In this document: positions 13,120 to 22,995 of the stretch, one piece after another
How the letters are laid out: each line of letters starts with the position of its first letter
Position numbering within the stretch: position 1 is the first letter of the stretch
Assembly (NCBI GenBank): GCA_018873245.2
Contig: JAEMBT020000001.1
Coordinates: forward strand, 19,346,220 to 19,410,219
Length of the DNA: 64,000 bases
From: Archegozetes longisetosus
Lineage: Eukaryota > Arthropoda > Arachnida > Sarcoptiformes > Trhypochthoniidae
Reading direction: 5' to 3'
Position numbers and translations under genes: made by a program
Notes under the pieces: generated by a model
Seen by the model: the letters and a program-made list of their open reading frames with translations, nothing else
Databases searched by the model: none
What the model was told of the DNA's origin: nothing

Positions 13120-14882
13120 ACCCAGCGAATTAGAAACGGAGGATTCTGATCCAAATTTTAATGTTGAGCATGGCTTAAGGAAAAGTCTAAGAACTAGGAG
13201 ACCTGTACAGAGAATGAATTTGGTAATCTTCAAAATGATAAGTATTATATTTCTGATTTCTATAATTGATAAAACAAATGCTTTTGCTAATACCGATCCA
13301 TTAATAAGGAGATTAATAAATAAGCATATTTTTTTATGGTATGAACATTGTAACAACTGTAATCCATTACAAAAGTCCATGTGATTCTTTTGATGCATTA
13401 TCAGTGGGGATAGAATTCAGAGTAAACTCTGGTGTGAAACAATGTATGAATCAAAATATGATTCCCTTACGACACTTTTGCAAAGATAAAAATGAATTAA
13501 TTTCTCTTAGAACTGAATTGTTTAGACATAAAAGATCATTGGTAATTGGAGCATTTTTGGTATTTGCATTTATATCTTTAATTGATGTCGTTGGAGTTGC
13601 AACACAATCAATAATATCAATGAAAGATAAAATTTCCAGACTAGAAGAGCAAAATAATATTGCATTTGATCAATTAAACAAACTTAAAGAAAGTTCTCAT
13701 TTTGAAAAAGAATCTTTAGTTATGATCGAGAATATGCTTATAAACTCAACTAAAGATGTTTTTGATATTAAGAAAGATATTCATCGACTAGATGAAAATA
13801 TTTCTAGAGCTATGAGATTAACTGCAATCATTGTTGCACGACTACAATATGCTAGAAGTGTTTTATTGAGAAGTTCAAGAAAATGGAAAAATCATGAATT
13901 TAATGTAGAATTGTTGGATTTATTTAATTTTACAATTCCATGCTTAAAAGATAATACGTGTCCAATCAAGCATTGGAGAGCAGAATCTTGTGTTCATGAT
14001 GAAGAAAAAAATGTTATTGTACTGAAATATACAATGAAATTAGTAAAACCCGAATTGCATTTAATGAAAACCGATCCTTTTCAATTAATAACAAGAGTAA
14101 ATAAATCAAACGTTTTATGTCCGATTGAATATAATGGACCAAAATATGTATTATATGATTCTAAAACGCATTGTGTAAGTCAAATGAAAGGTACTTTAGA
14201 TAGTGAGAATCTATATCTAATACCAAATAATGTAGATTGTAAAGAAAATTTACCACAGAAAACTTCACATTATTGGAGTATTGGAAAATGCCAAAGGAAA
14301 CAATCAATAAGTGAGCATGATATAGCACAAGTTAAGATGTCAGATAAATTAAACTACATATATTGCAATTTATTAACAATTAAAGCTTTCGGTAGAGTGG
14401 TAAATTGTCCTCGGGAAGTGTTTGCATTGCCCGCAAACGTATCATTTGAAACCGGAGAATTGAAATATGAATCAAATAGAGTTCGTATTCACACAGAAAC
14501 TAAATTCATGCCACAATAGACTTATGAAATTAATCATAATATTGATCCGTATATGAGAGATACCATATCTCAAAATTTTTATGAAAATTTGGATAAAATA
14601 ATTAACTCAATCAACGATAAACCTATAGATAAAACTTCGATTGATTATTCTCATTTTAAATAGCATATTACATCTTTTACTTTGATAGCAATATTATTCA
14701 TAGTAGTACCGCTTTTTGCTTATTGCACATGCATATATAAAAAGAAGCAAAATGAAGCTATCGCAAAATATGACCTATCACAAAATGTTGAAAAGCCAGT
14801 AACAATTAATATTGTCGAGGAAAAATCAAAAAGTGAAAAATTGAAAGTTCTTATTGCAAGAGGACAAAATTCTAAAGAATAA
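13120..14882 (+). pseudogene. Element A envelope glycoprotein, broken
   Basis: Related along its length to env of element B. It has a hydrophobic leader after a basic stretch (13201-13290), then a frame change in a T run near 13330. The main ORF runs 13341-14519, with a dibasic/tribasic cleavage-like site before a hydrophobic stretch (RHKRSLVIGAF), heptad-type helices and conserved cysteines. A stop at 14518 cuts it before the membrane anchor; the anchor is read at 14682-14760 with a lysine-rich tail to 14882. It is a class I fusion-type design by appearance and not functional as it stands. Confidence 0.75.
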
Positions 14883-14995
14883 TCAATTTCAAATAATTTT
14901 ACTCAAATACAATCACATTATTCATTCTAAAAGAATTGAAAAACACATATTTTATTTTTTTCAATTAATTTTTATATCTTTAGTTGATTAGTTAA

Positions 14996-15196
14996 ATGGC
15001 TCAAAACAGTAGAAGAGAGGATGAAGTTGCAACAAAAACTCATTATTGTAATAAAAGAAATAACAGAGATAATTATCACCGAATGGCACAAATAAGAGAT
15101 ACACTATCAATAGCAAAAAATGTATTAAATCAAACAGAGGCGATCTTGAGACAGAATAACATTAGAATCATTCCGCGAAACAGAAGCAGCCTCTAA
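14996..15196 (+). CDS. Element A small 3' accessory ORF
   Basis: 66 codons after env, with an ATG preceded by a short AT-rich leader. It is highly basic and then helical (MAQIRDTLSIAKNVLNQTEA). It resembles the ORF in the same place in element B (IDELRGIADNIRTQLLFINE) in pattern: basic N-terminus followed by one amphipathic helix. No known family was recognised. Its last codons run into the sequence shared with the S2 block, so the original C-terminus is probably lost. Confidence 0.5.
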   Translation: MAQNSRREDEVATKTHYCNKRNNRDNYHRMAQIRDTLSIAKNVLNQTEAILRQNNIRIIPRNRSSL

Positions 15197-18030
15197 TAAT
15201 GAATGAAAGAGTTTGTAATTAGAATAAGCAGTGGTCACAATGATCCATCAATTTGAGAAAAAGCTGTTTATGAGCTTAAATTTAAAGAATTCAATCCTTT
15301 ATCAATGATGTGTGAGTTAGATTAAAATCCTTTAATGCTACAAAACTGATAAGAGGGTCCACATTAAACTTATCAAGAAAGTGCCACGAAGTCCGTGATT
15401 CACATTATTTTATACATTCTATGTTTGCCTGAGATATGCTGTTCTATAGGATTGGGCCAAATTTACAAGAACTTTTCAAACGAGCTAAGTAAAACATTTT
15501 TGTTAAACTTAAAACCAATTAACATAATAAAAGGTATAATAATAACATAATTCCATTGAAATTGATTTATAAACTTGGTGATTAAATTTAATTATCTGAT
15601 TTTGATATTTAATTTGATATTTAATTAATTGATCAAATATTTCTCATGCCTCGACATAACCCCCAAAATCCATTTTTCATAATATGATATATTAGTATAA
15701 ACTCCAGGAAAACCTTTGATTCCACATTTATGTCCAAACGATACGATTCCAACGAGATAATGTGCCCCATTCAAGTTGACAGTCATGGGTCCTCCAGAAT
15801 CCCCCTGACACGCATCTCGACCATCATACAGAGAAGTGGCGCAAATCATACATTCCTGAATACCGATTGGAATCTTATGTTTGTCTCCGTTCTCATATTT
15901 TTGTGCGCATTCATTTTTAGAAATAATATTGACTTGAATTTGCTGTAGTTTTGGCGATACGAATCCCTTATAAACAGTATCTCCAAAGCCGATAACAGTT
16001 GCCTTAAGACCTGATAAGTTACCTGGAGTCATGTCTTGACTATGAATGCAAATAAATCTAACATTCTTATTGAATTCAAAGGCAAACTTTGTTATAACGA
16101 GAGCGATATCGTGATATGATTCTGAAGCGAAAAATAATTCATGTTTTATTATTTTTGAGACTGAATATTCTTGTCCTTTGCCGAAATGAATTGAACCAAC
16201 TCGTATAGAATATACGCTCGCATCACTTATTGAGAAGGAGAACAAAAATAATTTATTAATAACATTTTTTAAGTATTGATATCCAGAATTTGAAAGGTAT
16301 AAGAGCTTTAGTTGAAATTTTGTATAATTATGAACTAAGATTAAAATAACTTTTTCTAACCATACATAAAAATTGTGGAAAACACTATAAAGAACTCATC
16401 CGCTAATATTATTATCTACAAGTTTTCTAACTCTATCAAGTCCAAATGATTATTAGAGCTCTTCAGATATATCCTAAGAACTCACGAGGGAAGTTGGGGA
16501 CTATGTAATAACCGATTTCAAAAATATTTTTATGGAATAAATAACATGTCATATGACTCTCGAAAAGGCACATAAAAAAGGCTGACTGGTAGACACTTAT
16601 AAGTCATGATCACTCAAAAAGTGATTTCCTATGGCTTATTTCTATTGATTCCTATGTATTCTACCTATCATATATGTACTCTAATTCAGTCAAATTACTC
16701 AATGAATAGCAATAATATTGTTAATAAGGAAAAACTTCAAATCATTTTGAACAAAATAAGATAATCTGAAGTTTTATACTTAAAAGTAAGTTTCACATTT
16801 AAAAGTCCTATATATCAATAGTTCTAGATTTTTGTATTTACCATATCTCTAAAAATTTCTTTAGAAACCCATTGAATTTAGAAGATATGATAGATACGAT
16901 AAATTAGAACTATTGATATATAGAACTTTTAAATATGAAATTTCAGATTATCTTTTTTGTTCAAAATGATTTGGAGATTTTCCTTATTAACAATATTATT
17001 GCCATTCATCGAGTAATTTAACTGAATTAGAAGTATGTTTTGATGGGCAAAATACACATGAGTCAATATTAATAAGCCATAGAAAATCACTTTTTGAGTG
17101 GTCACAACTTTTTAGTGTCTAGCGGTCAGCCTTTTTTATATGCCTTTTCGGACACCATATGACATATTATTTATGCCATAAAAATATTTTTGAAATCAGT
17201 TATTACATAGTCCCGAACTTCCCCGTCAGTTTAAAATTATAAGAAACTCTGAAGTACTTATACTTTTAATTTTGCTAAACTTTAAATATCCCTTGATTTA
17301 TTGACTGTAGTTTACTAACCGAATACTCGATCAATTTTTAATGATGCACAGCAACGAGAAATAATGTTATAACAATATTTCTATCTTCTCGTAATAACAC
17401 ATATAACATGAGTTTCAGTTCCTAATTATTTTAGATAACAAAGCGAATCAAAATAAAAAAATTAAGTTAAAACTGATGGGCATCACGAGCAGTACGACAT
17501 TACAGTTAGACTTTTCTCGTAGCTATGCGTTGCCTTAATGTCCAGAACCGTACGGTTGCTTATACTTAAATCTAAAATACTATGTAGTTATGCGTTAATC
17601 ATTTGATTTCTTACAAGAGCGGTGCAAAACAATGAGCTGCCGTTACCACAAAATAATCACTAATAATAGTAGCACCGCATATAAATTGTCCGAACATGAA
17701 AATAGATGCCATCCATGGGAACTGTCCATCTCTTGCGTCACGTCCTAAAGTTATTCTCTCGAAAAGTGGAAACAATTGACTTCTATGCATTTGGTTGTTT
17801 GTAAACCTATTTTTACAAAATGTCTGTATAGCTAATACACTATTTGAAATTTTTAGATTTTTATTATCTCTGTGAAGACAACAAACAGTTTTTGGCTTAA
17901 CTCCAAACTCATTCCAGCTGCAAACAAGCCATCGACCACTTAAACAATACTCAACTTTAATACAGACTTCTTTACATAAAAGTAAAGTATATTCTTCTTT
18001 AAACAATCGACGGCTAGATATATTAGTTAA
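15190..18030. repeat. Near-identical block around S1 (partner 22996-25830)
   Basis: Starting at CCTCTAATAATGAATG, the two blocks match almost base for base through the 3' flank, the whole last exon (identical protein), the intron with its foldback element, and most of the first exon. Similarity drops in the signal-peptide region. The flanking cysteine proteases are much less alike, which points to recent duplication or gene conversion of this block only. Confidence 0.85.
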
Positions 18031-18105
18031 TTGATGTTCATTTAAGTTTAAACACAATAATAGATATGAAAAAGTAATAATGTACAAAGAGAAACAGACA
18101 TTCAT
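15625..18105 (-). CDS. Clip-domain trypsin-like serine protease S1
   Basis: Two exons, 17615-18105 and 15625-16225 (1389-nt intron, phase 2), give exactly 363 codons plus stop. Residues 1-20 form a signal peptide. Six cysteines at 44, 48, 54, 62, 75, 76 (last two adjacent) match a clip domain. A linker Cys97 may tether the clip to the catalytic chain. Arg117-Ile118 (ITLG) is the expected activation site. The triad is His158 (TAAHC), Asp203 (HDIAL) and Ser307 (GDSGGP); Asp301 at the primary specificity position predicts cleavage after Lys/Arg. Clip proteases act in extracellular cascades (melanisation, Spatzle activation); which one applies here is unknown. Confidence 0.88.
16488..17224. mobile_element. 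Foldback element in the S1 intron
   Basis: About 737 bp. The left end GGGAAGTTGGGGACTATG is matched by CATAGTCCCGAACTTCCCC on the right, and arms of ~300 bp stay similar towards a centre near 16860. There is no ORF. The same element sits at the same place in S2, so it was there before the two blocks separated. Confidence 0.8.
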
Positions 18106-18324
18106 ATTAATTTTTTAAATAAGCTGAATAACAAAAAATTTTTATTACTGAATATGATGCCAATAATATGCTGAAATTTCTTTCTATTGTTTAATCAAAA
18201 TAGTATTTGTTAAAATAAACAAATTCTGATTTAAATATTTTGATATGGATAAAAAATTTTCAGTACTCATAGTTAACAGATATGAAATGCAAGTTCCCTT
18301 TTCTCCAATGCGCAATTTTGAATA

Positions 18325-20276
18325 TCAGTACAGTTTTGGATAACTGAGACGGTTATTGATTCCACACATATTACTTCCTCGAGCCAGATATAAATATCCG
18401 TTGACCCCCCAATCCTTGTTCCAACTGTTTTTTATGATCTAGAATTGATAAATTTTAATATTTTTATTTTTCACTTGGGGAGCTGTTAATTTGATTAAAC
18501 GATATGAGTATAGAGTCGCAATAAAAAGTAATCTTGAGAAGTCATTCCATATTTAAAAATTCGAAATTTTGCTCTAATTTTAACTTTTAGTATCAGAAAT
18601 TTTTGCAGAAAATAAAATAACTTAGATAAAGAAATTCGATATATAAAAATTTTGAATGTCTGGACAATCTTCAGAAAAATATTTAGGAAATTAAAAGTTA
18701 AGCTGAAAACGGTGGAAAATTTAGTAGATTTAACATAATGTTATTACCCAATAATTGATGCCATTAACAGTATTCCATCCAACTAAAGTGACGGCATGAT
18801 TCATAGCGCCTGGTCTATTATCGCAACGGTTGTCATTGAAATATCCGCCTCTATATAGAGGCAATTCAACCAAATCCGCGTTCATAGATACAGCCACCGG
18901 TCCGTTATCGCGGACATAAGTCATTATCTCCTGGTCTGTCAGGACAAAGGTTTGAGTGTATTGTTGAGGAGTACCATAATTAAAAATATAGGTTCCACCC
19001 TTCCTGCAATAACCAATACCATTCGGTGGGACAACCTTTGAAGTTACCCTACACGTGTAGTTCTTAAGGGGTCAAGAATTAATCATTCATCAATAAAGAC
19101 GAAATTCGGAATATCAATATTAATTACGTTCTAAATACCTGTTTAGTGGTTGTATAGGGCACTGAAGCCTCAGAACTTAAACCATTACTTATGATATATT
19201 CATAAGCCTTGTCATAGTTGCCGCCCGTGTCACACCCTGTTGTTCCAGGACCAACACAATTCAGTAATTCTTGTTCACTCAAATCGAGTAACTGTCCTTT
19301 TCTCATCAAGTACTGACTCTCAAGTGTAGCCGCAGCTGCGAATGTCCAACAACTGCCACACGGACTCTGACTTTTGACTGATGACACATAGTTTACTCCG
19401 TTCCTGTTCCTCCAGTCGAATGACGACGGAAGTGGACTCGTGTTTATGGGTTGACACTGAGAATCAGGTAATGCAGCACGTCTTCGACGATCAATACTAT
19501 TATTGACAACTTCTGCTGGAAATCGTGTTCCCAATAGTCTTCTGTATTCTTCCCGACTCTAATGTTATATAAAATACTGATTTATATTAATTCAAATAAA
19601 AATCACTAATTGTCGCGAGCCTGACTCCGATTTCTTATTTTCAATAAGTTATTACGACGAACAAATAAATGTCATAAACAGTTCATAAGTTTCTTTAAAA
19701 TAAGTTAAGTTCATATTTAAATATTAATATTTCTGAGAAACTCATGATTTTTCATTAATGAAATTCGTTTAACACTTACCTTATCTGCTAATGAAGTCAA
19801 ACCCAATTCGTAATTAGGGTTTGAATCTCTGGAATTAATTATACTCTTAGCGATCACTTCAAGCGAATTGAATAGATTTTGTTTTCGTTGTTTTTCTTCT
19901 CCTTTGCTATATTTTAGTTTGTGTTTGGCCTTTAATTAATAATATAAAATAGTAATATATTAATGGTTTTGTCAGAATATTTCATAATTTTTACCGAAAA
20001 TCGGTTGAAAACGTCGTCAATACTAAAGTTGAACGGATTCAGAAGCTTCCCATCAAAACCCAATGGATTGAAGGTTTTGAAATTAAAGATGTCAGAAATG
20101 TCGAATCCTGATGGAATGACCAAATCTTTGAAGGGTGTGCCAAATTTTTCAATTGAATTTTGTATCTCATCTTCGAAATTCTCGAATATGTCTCCAATCC
20201 TACCGAAAAGATCATTTAATTGTGCGGAACTGTAATGGTAGGTAATTATTAGAATGAATAAAGTGAATAATTTCAT
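18325..20276 (-). CDS. Secreted papain-like cysteine protease, copy C2
   Basis: Exons 19995-20276, 19780-19929, 19139-19558, 18748-19062, 18325-18438, each the same length as in C1; 426 residues. It has a signal peptide, N-terminal extension, I29 prodomain, RRRR before the mature chain, CGSCWTF with the catalytic Cys, and NHAVTLVGW with the His. The Asn region reads KNSWNKDWG instead of KNSWG; the catalytic Asn is kept but the next Gly is Asn. All splice sites look good. A TATAAAA box lies 63 nt upstream. It follows the same plan as C1 and C3 but has diverged more in noncoding DNA. Confidence 0.87.
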
Positions 20277-20338
20277 TATTGAAAGCTAAATTCAGTCTAG
20301 CTTTGAATAAGACTTAACAAAATTCAAAAGCTTTCAGC

Positions 20339-20345
20339 TTTTATA
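20339..20345 (-). promoter_or_regulatory. TATA box of C2
   Basis: TATAAAA on the minus strand, 63 nt upstream of the C2 ATG, at the position conserved among the paralogues. Confidence 0.6.
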
Positions 20346-20814
20346 CCCTTTTCTAACAATTTGAAACTGATATCCAAAACATATTCCAAATCAATTTGAT
20401 TGACAATTGATTATCTATTTCCTAATTCACTCATTTGCAGAACAATAGATTTTTGCATCGAATGCATTCGTGATCTGATCCTCAACACATTTGCAACCAT
20501 CAAACTTATTCAGAAATAGATGTTTTGATTATTTTTAATTACTAATGAAACAAAATTTTTTCAAGGTTTGAATATGAAAAGTAATTGAATCAAACGCTAT
20601 TATTGATTTATTTATAAAATATGCACTAAATTGTCAATTAATTTGAGTGAAGTATCACGTGTTTGAAACATCAATTTTGAATGAAATGTTTAAAAAAAAT
20701 TAAAAGATTTTGACATTAAAATGTTCTAAACTATTAGATTCAAAGACTGTTTGAATATCTTATGGTTCTCGGTTAAATATGAAATCCAAAAGTTTACAAA
20801 ATAATACATCATTT

Positions 20815-21060
20815 AAGATATCACCATCTTCATCATTGATACTTTCTATAATAGTAGCTGAAGGAAATATTGAATCAAGAAATGCTGCAGTAATAGGTGA
20901 ACTGCGATATTTGTCATAACTCAGTTTGTAGATCATACTTACAACATGCGAACAATACCCGACTGTTCGATTTCCATTTCGGCAAGTGCATATTCAACCA
21001 TTTATCTTCTCTATAGATTTCATTCTGCGTGTGATTTATAACCAGAGTCGAGACTTTCCG
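20815..21060 (-). pseudogene. SWIM-type zinc finger transposon remnant
   Basis: The minus strand reads CTCRNGNRTVGYCSHVVSMI, then a run with SYDKYRSSPITAAFLDSIFP. The C-x-C...C-x-H pattern with RTVG is the SWIM zinc finger seen at the C-terminus of many transposon-derived proteins in arthropods. A stop stands just before it, and no upstream catalytic part is visible. Confidence 0.5.
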
Positions 21061-21570
21061 GACTAAAAAATTGACAAATTCCGGACTAAATATTAATATA
21101 TTGATTCATACAAAATTGATTAGAATGGTCAGTAGAATTAGTATTATAAGTATTATATATATATATATAGTTATGTTGCATATGAAACAGTTTAGCCATT
21201 TTTCAACGTTTCGCCAAAGGAATCGAAATCTGATCACCTTATTTTTATGTATTTAGTAATGTGTTACTATAACATCAATGATCATTAGATGTCGATACCT
21301 TTGGCGACACTTGAAACTAAGCCATTAAAGGTTAGAAGTTTTGGATTTTTTCACTTATCAAGGATTAATTATAAGCTTGTTATTATCTGACACTATCATC
21401 AAATACAGTTCACCATTATCTCTTAGTATACAAATTCTCGTTATTCTATGTATAATAGTTTTTGTGCTATAAGACTCTAAAGTTGGGAATTTCTTTGGGT
21501 TTTGGGCACCCTCCATAACAGATAACGGGAATCTGAAAATGCCATTACACTCCACCTGACCTTCTGTATA
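21061..21570. other. Unassigned stretch between remnants
   Basis: There is no convincing gene. A 65-codon minus-strand frame (21358-21555) has an acidic/neutral composition with no recognised motif; it could be part of the same decayed transposon gene as the neighbouring SWIM and cysteine-rich fragments. A short TA dinucleotide run lies near 21158. Confidence 0.3.
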
Positions 21571-22569
21571 CAGTCGTTTGCAAAACTCCGGGAAGTGATT
21601 TATGAGCGTTTTATAACCCTAAACGTTAGTCAATTTGAATGAATTTTTTATGAATAAACTCTGAGGAGTCAAGAACATTTTCACAAAGTCGCTAATCAAA
21701 ATTTCCAAAAGTACCTACCCAATTTACGTAAACGTGTACAGAATTAACTGACGATTGAATTCGAGTTTTGACAATTGAAATAGAAACTACTTTAAAAATA
21801 AGTGAATACATGTATTTTTGTTTGACCTAAATACTCCTTATTTAATAATTGCAGTGCATTAAAGTTGAAATTCTGATAATTTCATTTTAGCGTTACTTTT
21901 GAACCAAGAGCCAGAACTACTTGAGAATGGTATCAAATTGAAAGAATTTTAAAGCTCTTTATTGAACAATCGGCAAACTTGCTTTTATATAAAAATTTCC
22001 TATTCGTAATCAAAATAATGTGATTTTATGATTTTGTTTATGGTTTTTGGTTGAAAATATAGTAACTATACTCATAAATGTTTAATAAAGTAATGCTTAA
22101 TGAATTTTTACTAAAGCTGATTAGCTTATAAAATTTTCAATTTTGCAAATCACATTTCAAAGATTAACCGATCTCTTGATAAAGCTTAAGTATACATTCA
22201 ATTTGATATCCATTTCAAGCAGTTCGAGCTCTTGGTTCAAAAGTTACGCTAAAATGAAATTATCGGAATTTCAACTTTAATGCACTGCAATTATTAAATA
22301 AGGAGTTTTTAGGTCAAACAAAAATACATGTATTCACTTATTTTTAAAGTAGTTTTGATTCCAATTGTAAGAACTCGAACTCAATCGTCAGTTAATTCTG
22401 TACACGTTTACGTAAATTGGGTAGGTACTTTTGGGAATTTTGATTAGCGGTTTTGTGAAAAGGTTCTTGACAACCCAGAGTTTATTCATAAAAAATTTCA
22501 TCTAAATTGATTAACGTTTAGGGTTATAAAATGCTCAAGAACTGCTTCCCGGAGTTTTGCAAACGACTG
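21571..22569. mobile_element. 999-bp foldback element with TA ends
   Basis: It starts CAGTCGTTTGCAAAACTCCG and ends with the reverse complement, flanked by TA on both sides. The inverted arms are ~400 bp each and well conserved (for example TACCTACCCAATTTACGTAA against TTACGTAAATTGGGTAGGTA). There is no ORF. TA flanks suggest mobilisation by a Tc1/mariner-type transposase. Confidence 0.85.
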
Positions 22570-22842
22570 TACATATATTGAGGTATGTCGTCTAAGTAGG
22601 GAGTAGTCGAATCTTCCATGAATCTACGGACAACTTTTTTGCCTATTATATTATATTAATGAACCTACTTTTCGAAGAAATTTGTTAACTCATATGCCAT
22701 TTACTATAGTTTAATAATACTCTCTATACTGAATTAAATACAGACAGTATTTTTAACCCATAGTAGAAGGCCTATGAGTAGAAATATAAAATAATTTATG
22801 AAATATGTGCTAAACATAAGAAAAGTAATGTTTATGTTTATA

Positions 22843-22989
22843 TTAAGCAAACTTATTGCGTTTTTCACATGAGCAAAAATCTGTGCATAACTTATTATTA
22901 AGTTTGCAAGTGTTATTTTTGATACAATTTCCTTTACATTTACAACGATTTAAAAGTTCTGCAGATCTGAAATTTTCAATATTAGTCAG
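22843..22989 (-). pseudogene. C-terminal cysteine-rich fragment of a transposon-derived gene
   Basis: The minus-strand reading RCKCKGNCIKNNTCKLNNK, then CTDFCSCEKRNKFA and stop, has the C-x-C-x3-C...C-x3-C-x-C spacing found at the ends of some integrase-derived (KRAB-A2-like/Ginger-type) proteins. Only the tail is present. It ends exactly where the S2 duplicate block begins. Confidence 0.4.
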
Positions 22990-22995
22990 AAGAAA

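Larger units (their letters stand above)
3062..15190 (+). mobile_element. Element A: old Ty3/gypsy retroelement with env
   Basis: The region upstream of C1 aligns with that upstream of C3 until ~3061; there the homology stops and an LTR begins. Fragments of gag, zinc knuckle, protease, RT, RNase H, integrase, env and a 3' accessory ORF follow in the plus orientation, in canonical order, all broken by stops and frameshifts. At least five later insertions (4188-5470, 7721-8143, 9489-10238, 11300-11908, ~12525-13119) sit inside. No 3' LTR was found: sequence shared with the S2 block starts directly after the accessory ORF, so the right end was probably lost at a duplication breakpoint. Most of the gap between units C1 and S1 is this element. 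Confidence 0.85.

Noticed and set aside
12375-13398. Open frames across the foldback element near 12.5-13.1 kb
   Set aside because: They run through palindromic arms and appear in inverted copies; only the part after ~13120 belongs to env.
15730-15948. Plus-strand open frame over the S1 last exon (also 23538-23756 in S2)
   Set aside because: Antisense shadow of the conserved serine-protease exon; no start context and no own motif.
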